This document shows, piece after piece, positions 53,666 to 62,527 of a stretch of DNA of 64,000 nucleotides; positions within the stretch are counted from its first letter, which is position 1; every line of letters starts with the position of its first letter. A model generated the notes under the pieces. That model was given only the letters and a program-made list of their open reading frames with translations. It did not search any database and was not told the DNA's origin. Source of the DNA: Stenotrophomonas sp. 610A2 (GTDB lineage Bacteria > Pseudomonadota > Gammaproteobacteria > Xanthomonadales > Xanthomonadaceae); assembly GCF_030549615.1 (NCBI RefSeq), contig NZ_CP130832.1, forward strand, positions 4,154,001 to 4,218,000, read 5' to 3'. The translations under genes were made by a program, and so were the position numbers.

Positions 53666-54053
53666 TGTCTGGTTCCGGTTGTGGGCGGCAGGAGTATGTC
53701 GCAGCGGGGCGCTGTGCACACCCACTTCCGGTTTGGATGCAGGAAGCATTGAAAAGGTTTAAACCGGCGGCCGGCCCCCGCCCCCGGTTGGGCTGGAACC
53801 GGTCTGCTCAATGCTGCAATAGCGACTGGATGGCCAGCTGTTCGCGCACGATCACACGCCACGCCTCGCTGCCGGCGGTCCCTTCAACCAGGTTGCGGAT
53901 GCAGGCGTCGTGGAAGATCCATCGGCTGCAGCATGCTCTCGACGCAGCCCGTTTCACCACCTGCCGCGACATGACGGATCGGTCGCTGGTTTCCCCGCCT
54001 TGTGCGTTGCGCACAACCGATGAGGCGCAGCCGTCCATTCGCCTGCGCCGGCA
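53666..54053. other. Stretch without an intact gene
   Basis: A 390-base gap. On the minus strand a frame at 53808-54038 ends SEAWRVIVREQLAIQSLLQH, which could be a fragment of a regulator C-terminus, but it has no recognisable domain and I do not call it. No terminator is visible after the autotransporter gene on this side. Confidence 0.35.
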
Positions 54054-55538
54054 TCAAAGATCGAGGCCAAAACCAAGGCCTGCGGATTTCTCCCCGCCAC
54101 CGAAGGCGCCGCCCAACGAGAACGAGCCACGCGTCCCCACGCGCACCCCATAACCGACCGACAATGCCTGCTCACCGCCCTGGAAGCCCGCACCCACCGC
54201 AACCCGACCACGTGCGCTTTGCCCGCCGGCTGCATTCATCGCCATGTTGGTCATCGCCGATGTCATCGCTCCCATGCGGTCGATACGCCTGTCCTGATCA
54301 TGCAGGCGTCGATTCACCCCATCGTTGAAACGGGTGAAGTCATCGCTGAACGCGGCAACGGCGGCATCGGTATACGCGCGCGCGCTGCCGAGCGACTGTG
54401 CCGTCGCTGTATCGGTGTACTGGTTGGCCGATGCCAGGGTTGCACTGTCGCCGGCATTCACTTCCGCACGCACCGCTGCCACGCGGGTGTCGGTATAGCC
54501 CGAGGCTGCCGCCAGGGTTGCCGTATCACCTGCGTCGGCATGGGCTTGCGCTGCTTGCAGGGCGACGGCCTGGCCGCCAGCCAACTGCTGGTCTGTGTAC
54601 TGCATTGCAGAGACCAGAGTCGCCGCATCACCGCTGGCAGCGATCGCGGCCAAGCTGCTGTTCTGCGTGGACAACGCGCTGTCCAGCGCTCCCAGTGCGG
54701 CCCCCACCTGTTGGTAACTGACGTTCTGAACGACGTAGCTTGGTGCGGTGAAGCTGCCGCCAACGTAGCTCGCATTGCCGCCAAGCGCAGCTGCCAACGC
54801 ACCCAGCTGGGTGAGATTGACCGCATCGCTGCCGTTGATGCCAGCAGCCACGTTGCTTATGCGCCTTTTCAGACTTGCCGAGCCCACCGAGACCACGTTG
54901 GCGGCGCCTTCATCGCTGCTGCCGGCGCCCAGCGCAACCGAGCCACCACCGGCAGCTACCGCGTTCCTGCCGATGGCGACGTTGTTGTCCGTGCCCGGAG
55001 CACCCGTGGGGGCCGTGAAACCACAGCACATGTCATTGCCGTTGCCGCCGTTGCCGGCCTGGCTGCCATTGCCCAACGCGATGTTGTAGTTGCCGCCGGC
55101 GCCACCATTGCCACCCGTGCCACCCGCGCTGCCCTGGCCGCCGCTGCCACCATTGCCCGCACTGCTGTTGGTACCGAACGCCAGGTTGTAGGTTCCTCCA
55201 TTGCCACCGATACCACCGGTCCCCCCGGCGGTGCCATTTGAGCCCTGCCCGCCCATACCGACCGAACTGCCCTGCCCGAAGGCGGTGTTGCCGGTGGCAT
55301 TGCCCAGTCCGCCAGCGGAGCTGCTCCAGCCCGGCATGTTCGGGCCTGCAGGGCCGTCGCTGCCCACCCGGCTCCCGTCCTGACAGGCGATGGCACCGGT
55401 GGCGGCGTCCTGGGTGCAGGGCGCCGTTGGCGCGGTGCCACCAACGACTTCAGCGGCCTGCGCCGGCAACAATGGCAGCAAGGCAAGCATGGCAACCGCC
55501 GCCAGCGGCCCAGCCTTGGTAACGACATGACGGTTCAT
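54054..55538 (-). CDS. Trimeric autotransporter (YadA-like adhesin)
   Basis: A 494-residue surface protein with an N-terminal signal (KAGPLAAVAMLALLPLLPAQ). The head is Gly/Asn-rich with many GNGG-type repeats and the YadA-head-like units NIALGNGSQAGNG and NVAIGRNAVAAGG. A Hep/HIM-like neck includes LKRRISNVAAGINGSDAVNL, after which a coiled-coil stalk has repeated YTD segments (three to four copies of ATLxxAxxYTD). The C-terminal anchor ends SVGYGVRVGTRGSFSLGGAF. A Cys pair (MCCGF) within the head is unusual for this family. ATG 55538 is chosen for the signal peptide. Confidence 0.85.
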   Translation of the reverse strand: MNRHVVTKAGPLAAVAMLALLPLLPAQAAEVVGGTAPTAPCTQDAATGAIACQDGSRVGSDGPAGPNMPGWSSSAGGLGNATGNTAFGQGSSVGMGGQGSNGTAGGTGGIGGNGGTYNLAFGTNSSAGNGGSGGQGSAGGTGGNGGAGGNYNIALGNGSQAGNGGNGNDMCCGFTAPTGAPGTDNNVAIGRNAVAAGGGSVALGAGSSDEGAANVVSVGSASLKRRISNVAAGINGSDAVNLTQLGALAAALGGNASYVGGSFTAPSYVVQNVSYQQVGAALGALDSALSTQNSSLAAIAASGDAATLVSAMQYTDQQLAGGQAVALQAAQAHADAGDTATLAAASGYTDTRVAAVRAEVNAGDSATLASANQYTDTATAQSLGSARAYTDAAVAAFSDDFTRFNDGVNRRLHDQDRRIDRMGAMTSAMTNMAMNAAGGQSARGRVAVGAGFQGGEQALSVGYGVRVGTRGSFSLGGAFGGGEKSAGLGFGLDL

Positions 55539-55639
55539 GATGGAATCCCCCGAATCAGCAAGGGGGAAAGCTAACGCTGGGTGTACCTGTCCCGCATCCA
55601 CGAAATCAGGTAATGGCCGGTTACCGGTCCGTCACCGGC

Positions 55640-57472
55640 TCACGCCATCAACGGCAACACCAAGGCCAGCCGGGTACCTGCACCGTTGGCAGCCGGTGAT
55701 ACCTGCAGCTCCCCGCCCAACCTGCGCGCCCGCAAGCGCATGCTCGCCAATCCTGCGCCTGTACGCGTCGCAACCGTTCCGTCAGCGCCCTGCGCCAGAC
55801 CAATACCGTCGTCATCGATATGCAGTTGCAGCTGGTCGCCCTGCCTGCGCAAGTAGACATCCACGCGTTGCGCGCGGCTGTGTTTGAACACATTGGTCAG
55901 CGCTTCCTGCAGCAGACGCAGCAGGTCGAGGCTGCGGCTGGCGCCCAGCTCGATCCCGTTGATGTCCTGCAGATGCCAGTGCGCCTGGATATCGACCGCG
56001 TCCAGCAAACCACTGGCGCGATGTCGCAGCGGCACCAGCAGCTCGGCCAGATCGGCCTGCTCGCGGGCAGTGCTGTCGATGACCAGGCGCAGGTCGTCAC
56101 GCATCTCGCGCAGCACGCCGATCACCTGCTCCCGCGGCGTATCTTCCGGCGCCTGCTCCAGGCGGGCGATTGCACCCACCAAGGTGCCGCCAAAGCCGTC
56201 GTGCAGGTCACGCACCAGTTGCAGGCGCTCACCGGCACGGCTGTGCGACAGCTCCAGGGCATGCTGTTGCTGCAAGGTGTCGGCCAACTGCGTGGTGGCT
56301 TGCTGCACCTCATGCCGCAGTTCGGCATTGAAGCCTTCCACACGCTGCATGGTGTTGGCGAAGCGATAGGCCAGCACGAAACCCATGCCAAGCAGCATCA
56401 ACGGCGAGGTGAACGAGCCCAGATAACTGACCCCGCCATACCAGCCCATGTAGACGCCAAGATCGTGCAGCGACACCGCGATCGGCAGGATGATGCACAG
56501 TGCCAGCACCTGGTAATCACGCCGGCCACTGCACAGTGCATAGCCCATGAAAGTGAACGAGACCACGTACAGGAAGGCGATGGTCGGCACCAGATAGACA
56601 TTGCGGTGCGGCCCCATCCATTGCGGCCACAGCAAGGCACCTGCCATCACCAGCACGGCGATGGCCAGCAGTACCCGCTCCAGGCGCGGCCAGCGCCGCT
56701 CGCAGAAGCGCAGCAGGAATACCGTATGGGCGGCGGCGCCGGCCACATAGCAGGCGCCAATGAAGGCCTGCCAGGCGTCGGTGGTGGCGAACGGCCACGG
56801 GCTGCTGGCAAAGAAGTTGCTGTCGTACAGACGGCCAAATACCGCGCTCAGCGCGTACCAGCCGTACATCGACTCCTTGCGCCGCAGCAGCCAGAACAAG
56901 CCGATCACCGCCGCCAGCACCAAGCCGATGGCGCTATCCAGGACCTGCAGGTCGTGCCGAACGAAAATCTCCTTGCGATAACGCGCCTGCAATTCTTTCG
57001 GATCGCCTACATCCACCACCCCGAGCGACGGCTGGTAAGCCGCCAGGCCGGACACCCGCACCAGCAACTCGTTCTCACCCTGTCGCAGCAGCGGCGACTG
57101 CAGCAGGAAGTAACGCGGCACATGCCAGCTGCGTGACAGCGGTTCGACCAGCGATGCATCGCGATCAATCAGGCTGCCATTGAGGTATACGGCCGCCGCC
57201 ATGCAGGTGTAGTCGAGCAGCAAGCCGGTTGGCTGATTGGCGTCGCTCTGCTGCCAGCGCAGGCGATACCAGACCACTCCATCGTGATCCGGCCAGCGCG
57301 TCTGCCATTGGTCAGCCAGTGGCACCTGCACCCAGCCCTGCGCAGGCGCTGCCGGCGATTGCCAGTCAGCGCGCACAGCCTCCGCATGGGTGATTCGGGT
57401 GATGCCAGCTGTCTGCGCGCTTGCACTGCCCACACAGGCGGCCAACAGCAGCAGCAACAGCCAACGGATCAA
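55640..57472 (-). CDS. Sensor histidine kinase, 7TM-DISM type
   Basis: A 610-residue kinase. A signal peptide leads to an approximately 160-residue periplasmic domain that resembles GH2-type jelly-roll sandwich modules (WYRLRWQQSDANQPTGLLLD and VYLNGSLIDRDASLVEPL), then seven membrane helices, and a cytosolic HisKA_3-type dimerisation/phosphoacceptor segment (LVRDLHDGFGGTLVGAIARL) and HATPase_c (the N-box region ALTNVFKHSRAQRVDV; the G-box DDDGIGLAQGADG). It overlaps its response regulator by four bases. Signal unknown; the periplasmic domain may bind carbohydrate. Confidence 0.88.
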   Translation of the reverse strand: MIRWLLLLLLAACVGSASAQTAGITRITHAEAVRADWQSPAAPAQGWVQVPLADQWQTRWPDHDGVVWYRLRWQQSDANQPTGLLLDYTCMAAAVYLNGSLIDRDASLVEPLSRSWHVPRYFLLQSPLLRQGENELLVRVSGLAAYQPSLGVVDVGDPKELQARYRKEIFVRHDLQVLDSAIGLVLAAVIGLFWLLRRKESMYGWYALSAVFGRLYDSNFFASSPWPFATTDAWQAFIGACYVAGAAAHTVFLLRFCERRWPRLERVLLAIAVLVMAGALLWPQWMGPHRNVYLVPTIAFLYVVSFTFMGYALCSGRRDYQVLALCIILPIAVSLHDLGVYMGWYGGVSYLGSFTSPLMLLGMGFVLAYRFANTMQRVEGFNAELRHEVQQATTQLADTLQQQHALELSHSRAGERLQLVRDLHDGFGGTLVGAIARLEQAPEDTPREQVIGVLREMRDDLRLVIDSTAREQADLAELLVPLRHRASGLLDAVDIQAHWHLQDINGIELGASRSLDLLRLLQEALTNVFKHSRAQRVDVYLRRQGDQLQLHIDDDGIGLAQGADGTVATRTGAGLASMRLRARRLGGELQVSPAANGAGTRLALVLPLMA

Positions 57473-58128
57473 GGCAGCAGCCCCAACGCACGCGCCTCGT
57501 ATACCGCAGCGGTCCGCGACCCCACCGCCAGCTTGCGGTAGATGTTGCGGGTATGTGCCTCGATGGTGAGCCGTGACAGTCCGAGCAGGTCGGCGATCTC
57601 GCGGTTGCCATAGCCCTGTGCGACATGGCTGAGGATGCCGAGCTCGCGTTCCGACAGATGCACGTTGGGAATTGGCGGTGCGACGACAGGTGGCTGTGCG
57701 GCGGGCAACAAGGCGAGAATCCGCCGCGCGATCATCGGGTCGATCGGCGCGCCGCCGCGTTGCAGGCTGCGCAGCGCCACCGTCAGCTCGATATCGTCGC
57801 GGTCCTTGAGCAGGTAGCCGATGGCACCGGCGCGCAGCGCGCCGAAAATGGCTTCTTCCTCGGCGAACGCGGACACGATCACCGCCTGCAACTGCGGTAC
57901 GTGCTGCTGCATCCAGCCGATCAGGTCGATTCCGGTACCGTCGGGCAGCTGCATGTCCACCAAGGCCAGGTCGAAGTGATGGGTCTGCAGGAGTGTGCGG
58001 GCGCTGCCGAGAGTGTCTGCGGTGTGGATCTGCGGCGCTTGCTCGACCAGCAATTCAGCCACGAGCCGAGCCAGCCTCGCCAGCGAAGCTGCGTCGTCGT
58101 CGATGATCAGGATGGAAGACAGCTCCAT
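57469..58128 (-). CDS. LuxR/NarL-family response regulator
   Basis: A 219-residue two-domain regulator. The receiver domain starts SSILIIDDDAASLARLARLV (Asp pair) and has the phospho-Asp in FDLALVDMQLPDGTGIDLI. The C-terminal LuxR HTH reads LSERELGILSHVAQGYGNRE and IADLLGLSRLTIEAHTRNIY. Its stop overlaps the start of the kinase gene. DNA target unknown; the neighbouring mannosidase operon is a candidate. Confidence 0.92.
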   Translation of the reverse strand: MELSSILIIDDDAASLARLARLVAELLVEQAPQIHTADTLGSARTLLQTHHFDLALVDMQLPDGTGIDLIGWMQQHVPQLQAVIVSAFAEEEAIFGALRAGAIGYLLKDRDDIELTVALRSLQRGGAPIDPMIARRILALLPAAQPPVVAPPIPNVHLSERELGILSHVAQGYGNREIADLLGLSRLTIEAHTRNIYRKLAVGSRTAAVYEARALGLLP

Positions 58129-58296
58129 CGGCCCCCGCCATGGTCCGTGTTGTGGCGGAGTTTAGCGTGGTCTTACGGTTGGCTTGTGATGGGGGGCAGG
58201 CGCTTAAGCTGGTTAGGGCAGTCTGGCAACGCCCAGCCTTTCCACATTGGCAACCAAGGGGAGGAAGTCCAAGGGCACAAGCTGCCCTCACCCCAA

Positions 58297-58322
58297 CCCC
58301 TCTCCCGCGTGCGGGAGAGGGG
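58297..58322. terminator. Hairpin between the mannosidase operon and the two-component genes
   Basis: CCCCTCTCCCGC pairs with GCGGGAGAGGGG around GT, a 12-bp GC-rich stem 25 bases after the GH47 stop. No T-run follows on the minus strand, so termination may be factor-assisted. Confidence 0.55.
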
Positions 58323-58346
58323 CTCAAGCGTTGCAACTGCTTGGCT

Positions 58347-59780
58347 TTACCAGGTACGGCGCAGCGGGTGGGCTTCGGTGTTGAAGACGATGCCGTCGAA
58401 GTCCAGGGTCTTGGCCGGGGCGAACAGCAGGTAGTAGTACTTGAACGTCTCGGCGAACAGGAAGCTCTCCATCGAGTCGTCCTTCTCCTTGCTGCGTACG
58501 TCCTTCAGCGCGGAGAAGCCATGATCGGTGCGGGTGTAGCGCACGAAGTCATCGAAGAATTCCTTGCCCATGCCACGGTAACGGGCGTCACCGGTGTAGT
58601 GGTGCAGGTAGTACGCCGACTCGACGATCTCCGGGCGCAGCGCGTAGCTCGGCGAACGCACTTCCATCTTGGCGTAGTCCAGCGACTCCGGCTCGATGTC
58701 ATGCAGGCGCCACATCTTCAGGTTGGACTCCTGCAGGCGCTTGGCGCGGTCCAGATCGCCGCCCAAGGCCAGCAGGCCCGGCATGAAGGCATCCAGCGCA
58801 CCGTAGGTGGTGGAGGTGCGGGCACCGGTGTCCATGTCAGCGTGGCCGTACCACAGCTCGCCTTCGCGGGATTCATCGGCCAGGTACTGGTTGATCGGGC
58901 CGATGCTCTCGTCCCACATCTTCTTGCAGTCCTCGTCGCCGAACAGCTTCCAGCACTTGAGCAGGTACTCGTAGTACGAGTCGATGCCACCGGCGATCGA
59001 GGCGTCCTTGTTGGTCCATTCACCGGTTTCGACGTTGATGTTCAAACCGACCAGGCCGATCTTGGAACGGCGCTTGTGGGTTTCCACCAGCGCACGCTTG
59101 GCCTTGTCGTAGTAGGCCTGCTTGCCGGTGAGCTTGGCCAGGGTGCCGAACTCCAGCAGCAGCGTGCCGGTTTCGGCCGGGTTGCTGATCTTGCCGCTGG
59201 TCTTGCCGGTGTGCAGGTTGACGTGGGTGTACGGCAGGCCGGTCGGGCTGTCGAAGACGGGCGACAAACGCGTACCCAGGTCATCGGCGAGCTTGAGCAG
59301 GCGCTCGTCGTTGGTCATCTGGTAGGCCGACAGCAGGCCACCGAGCAGGCGGATGGTGACCTCGAAGTTCTGCACGTCCATGTCCTGGTCGAAGGACAGC
59401 TGGGTGACGATCAGCTCACGCGCTTCGTTGGCTTCCTTGTCGAGGCCGAGCAGCAGCAGGGTGTCCAGTGCGTCGACCGGCGACATCAGCAGCGGCTTGG
59501 GATACCAGTCGCGCGGCTGGCCGCTGATCGGCTTGAGGTCGTCGTGGCCCTTGGCGTACTGCATGTAACCCTGCCAGGCGTGGCGGGTGGCCTCACGGAC
59601 CTGCTCGGCCATGCGGGCGGCTTCGGCGTCATCGACGGCAGGAAGCGCGGCATCGGCCGGCGCGGCGGCAGCAGCCGGTGCAGCCGGGGTGGTGGCGGGA
59701 GCGGCAGCCTGCTGGCTGCAGGCGGACAGCGCCAGCATCAGCGCGGCGACCAGGGGGGCGGTACGCAGGGAACGGGTCAT
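58347..59780 (-). CDS. GH47 alpha-mannosidase, lipoprotein
   Basis: A 477-residue class I alpha-1,2-mannosidase. The signal peptide ends in a lipobox LSAC (Cys about residue 21), so it is anchored to a membrane. The (alpha/alpha)7 barrel motifs are visible: KPLLMSPVDALDTLLLLG; GGLLSAYQMTNDERLL; AGGIDSYYEYLLKCWKLFGD; ALRPEIVESAYYLHHYTGD with catalytic-type Glu; DSMESFLFAETFKYYYLLF; and the calcium-binding FNTEAHPL. GH47 enzymes are mainly eukaryotic; bacterial examples are few. They trim alpha-1,2 mannose from high-mannose N-glycans. Its start overlaps the GH2 stop (TGATG). Confidence 0.92.
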   Translation of the reverse strand: MTRSLRTAPLVAALMLALSACSQQAAAPATTPAAPAAAAAPADAALPAVDDAEAARMAEQVREATRHAWQGYMQYAKGHDDLKPISGQPRDWYPKPLLMSPVDALDTLLLLGLDKEANEARELIVTQLSFDQDMDVQNFEVTIRLLGGLLSAYQMTNDERLLKLADDLGTRLSPVFDSPTGLPYTHVNLHTGKTSGKISNPAETGTLLLEFGTLAKLTGKQAYYDKAKRALVETHKRRSKIGLVGLNINVETGEWTNKDASIAGGIDSYYEYLLKCWKLFGDEDCKKMWDESIGPINQYLADESREGELWYGHADMDTGARTSTTYGALDAFMPGLLALGGDLDRAKRLQESNLKMWRLHDIEPESLDYAKMEVRSPSYALRPEIVESAYYLHHYTGDARYRGMGKEFFDDFVRYTRTDHGFSALKDVRSKEKDDSMESFLFAETFKYYYLLFAPAKTLDFDGIVFNTEAHPLRRTW

Positions 59781-62494
59781 CAGTGGATCCTCTCGACGGA
59801 AGCGTTGTCTTGCGATGCAACGGGACGGGACTGCAGGGTGTCGCCCAGCGTCTGCAGGTGCAGGGCCGTGCGCAGGGTGGAAAGCGGTGCGGTGCTGCGC
59901 ACGACCAGCGTGCGGGTCTGCCCGGGCAACAGATCGAAGGCGTTGTCCTCGACGCTGGCCTCGGCATTGTCGAAGCCGATCCAGATGCCGCGGACCAGTT
60001 TGTCGGCGCGCAGCTGCAGCAGGTAATGATCGCCGTCGGCGCGCAGCTCGCTGTGCAGCTGTGCGGGCTGCAAGGCTTGCTGCTTGGCGGGTACGAAGTA
60101 GACCAGGCGCTGTGCCACTACTGCGTCATCGCGCAGCAGTTCGAATACGGCGACGCTGTGGCTTGGATTGGCGCCCTGCAGCAACTCCGCATCGCTGAGG
60201 CGGATCACCTCGGTGGCTGACAACGCGGGCAAGCTCACAGGCTTGCGCTGCTGCTGCAGCTCGCGTCCATCAAAATCCAATACGCGAACACGCCACTGCC
60301 CCTGCACTACCTCGCGGCCATCATTGAGCAGGCTGAAACGCGTCCTACCTTCGTCGCGCAGCGCGGCCACCGCGACATCGGCGAAGAAGCGGCGTGCGTG
60401 GAAGTTCAGTGCCTTCCAATTGCCGTAGTAGTCCACGCTGGACCAGGATGCACCCGGCCAAACATCGTTGAGCTGCCAGTACAGCGAACCCATCGTGTAC
60501 GGACGCGAGGCGCGGTGATGCAGTGCTGCAAGCTCGATGCCTTCAGCCTGCATCATCTGGCTGAGGTAGACGAAGTCGGGGAACGAACGCGGCGTACCGA
60601 ACTCCATCTTGATGTAGTGCAGCAGGCGCTCATTGCCCTTACCAGCGAGGAACTTCTGGTGCGCCTCGATCACCGGCCCATCCACCTGCTGCTCTTCCGG
60701 CTTGGCAAAGGCGTTGATGGTCGACAACTGCGGCCAGGCCTGCAGGCCGTACTCGGACATGAACCGCGGGGTTTCCTTCAGGTAGGCGGTCGGCGGCAGC
60801 GCCGGGTTGCCCCAGACTTCCCAGTAATGCTTGTCACCGCGACGCGAGTCATTGGCCTTTACGTCAAGGTCATTGCTGGGCGAACTGGCCCAGTACGGCA
60901 CACCCAGCGCTTCCTCGGCGACGACGCTGCGCAAGTCCTTGCCGAACAGGTCCACATAACCCTGCCAGACCTTCTCGGCGAACACCGGATCGGCCTCCTT
61001 CAATGTCTTGCCGTGGCCCCAATCCTTCCACGCGGTTTCTTCTTCGTTGTTGCCACACCACAGCACGATGCTGGGGTGATGGCGCAGGCGGCGAATGTTG
61101 TCGCGCGCTTCGGCCACCACATTGGCGCGGAACGCCGGGTCATAACCCGGTTGCATGCCGCCGCCGAACATGAAGTCCTGCCACACCAGCAAGCCGAGTT
61201 CATCGGCAATGTCGAAGAAGGCATCGTCTTCGTAGTAACCGCCGCCCCAGTTACGCAGCATGTTCATGTTGGCATCGCGTGCGGCCTGCAGGTCGCGGCG
61301 CAGACGCTCGCGGGTTACCCGAGCCGGGAAGGCATCAAACGGAATGACATTCGCACCCTTGGCGAATACCGGCACGCCATTGACGACGAAGCCGAAGCCC
61401 TGCCCGCCATCCTTGTCCTCTTCGCGCTGCAGCTGCACGGTGCGCAGGCCGATGCGGATGCTGGATTCCAATGCCTCCTGTTTGCCCTCGCCCAGCTGCG
61501 CCTGCACGGTATAGCGATCCTGCGCGCCATAGCCCACCGGCCACCAGCGGCGCGGTTTGTCGATCTGCAACGGTAGTGACACGCTGTTCTCGCCTGGTGC
61601 CAGCGCGACATCGCGCTTGATCTGCGCGACCGACTTGCCTTCCGGGTCACGCACATCGATGACGAGCTGTTGTGTAGCAGCCTTGTCCGCCTGCTCTACC
61701 TGCAGCAGCACGCTCAGCTCGGCCCTGCCCGCATCAAGCGCATCGGTGCGTACCGCCAGATCAGTGATGCGCTGTTGATTCCAGCTGTCCAGATGCACCT
61801 GTCGCCACACGCCGGCAGTGACATAGCGCGGGCCCCAATCCCAACCGAAGTGATAGGCCGGCTTGCGTGCGAAGTTGCCGACCATCGCGTCCTTGGGCTC
61901 ATCGCCGTAGGGCGATGGATAATTGCCGGCGATCTTGTGCGGCATCGCCTGCACCTGCGGCAGCAGGGTGCGGATCGGTGAACGGAACACGATCTGCAGT
62001 TCATTGCCTTGTGCACGCAGGCGACCATCCACGCGTGCACGCCAGGTGCGGTGCGCATTGTCGGCCTTCAGCAGCGGCTGGCCGTTGAGGCGGACTTCAG
62101 CGAAGGTGTCCAGGCCATCGAAGCGCAGTTCGGCATGCGGGCGCGCAAGCGTTGTTGCATCAACATCGAAACGCGCGCGGTACTCCCAGTCAGCAAGGCC
62201 AATCCACTGCAGGCCGGCTTCGGCGGCACCGACATAGGGATCGCCGATCACGCCAGCAGCCATCAGATCGGTGTGCACGCTCCCCGGCACGGTTGCCTGC
62301 TTCCACGCATCCATGCCGGGATGTGCTTGCAGCTGTGCATCGCCGGGCAGCAGACGGAACTGCCATTGCGCCTGCAATTCCGCAGCCAGGCCATTGCCTG
62401 TCGCCGCCAGCAGCGCACACGACAACAAGGCACGCCACACACCGCGCATGCCAATTTGTATCGATCCAAATTTTTCCTGCAAACGCTGCCGCAT
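59780..62494 (-). CDS. GH2 beta-mannosidase
   Basis: A 904-residue glycosidase with an N-terminal signal sequence (residues about 16-40, RGVWRALLSCALLAATGNGL). The sandwich domains include WEYRARFDVDATTL. The TIM-barrel acid/base Glu lies in VLWCGNNEEETAW and the nucleophile in RFMSEYGLQAWPQ, the usual spacing for mannosidases of GH2. It would cleave the Man-beta-1,4-GlcNAc bond left after removal of alpha-mannoses. The C-terminal end overlaps the GH47 start. Confidence 0.94.
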   Translation of the reverse strand: MRQRLQEKFGSIQIGMRGVWRALLSCALLAATGNGLAAELQAQWQFRLLPGDAQLQAHPGMDAWKQATVPGSVHTDLMAAGVIGDPYVGAAEAGLQWIGLADWEYRARFDVDATTLARPHAELRFDGLDTFAEVRLNGQPLLKADNAHRTWRARVDGRLRAQGNELQIVFRSPIRTLLPQVQAMPHKIAGNYPSPYGDEPKDAMVGNFARKPAYHFGWDWGPRYVTAGVWRQVHLDSWNQQRITDLAVRTDALDAGRAELSVLLQVEQADKAATQQLVIDVRDPEGKSVAQIKRDVALAPGENSVSLPLQIDKPRRWWPVGYGAQDRYTVQAQLGEGKQEALESSIRIGLRTVQLQREEDKDGGQGFGFVVNGVPVFAKGANVIPFDAFPARVTRERLRRDLQAARDANMNMLRNWGGGYYEDDAFFDIADELGLLVWQDFMFGGGMQPGYDPAFRANVVAEARDNIRRLRHHPSIVLWCGNNEEETAWKDWGHGKTLKEADPVFAEKVWQGYVDLFGKDLRSVVAEEALGVPYWASSPSNDLDVKANDSRRGDKHYWEVWGNPALPPTAYLKETPRFMSEYGLQAWPQLSTINAFAKPEEQQVDGPVIEAHQKFLAGKGNERLLHYIKMEFGTPRSFPDFVYLSQMMQAEGIELAALHHRASRPYTMGSLYWQLNDVWPGASWSSVDYYGNWKALNFHARRFFADVAVAALRDEGRTRFSLLNDGREVVQGQWRVRVLDFDGRELQQQRKPVSLPALSATEVIRLSDAELLQGANPSHSVAVFELLRDDAVVAQRLVYFVPAKQQALQPAQLHSELRADGDHYLLQLRADKLVRGIWIGFDNAEASVEDNAFDLLPGQTRTLVVRSTAPLSTLRTALHLQTLGDTLQSRPVASQDNASVERIH

Positions 62495-62527
62495 AGCCCC
62501 TCCGCTAGTGCATGACGTTGCCGGGCC

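Noticed and set aside
53808..54038. A possible regulator C-terminus on the minus strand
   Set aside because: No domain could be recognised and the frame has no supported start; it may be chance.
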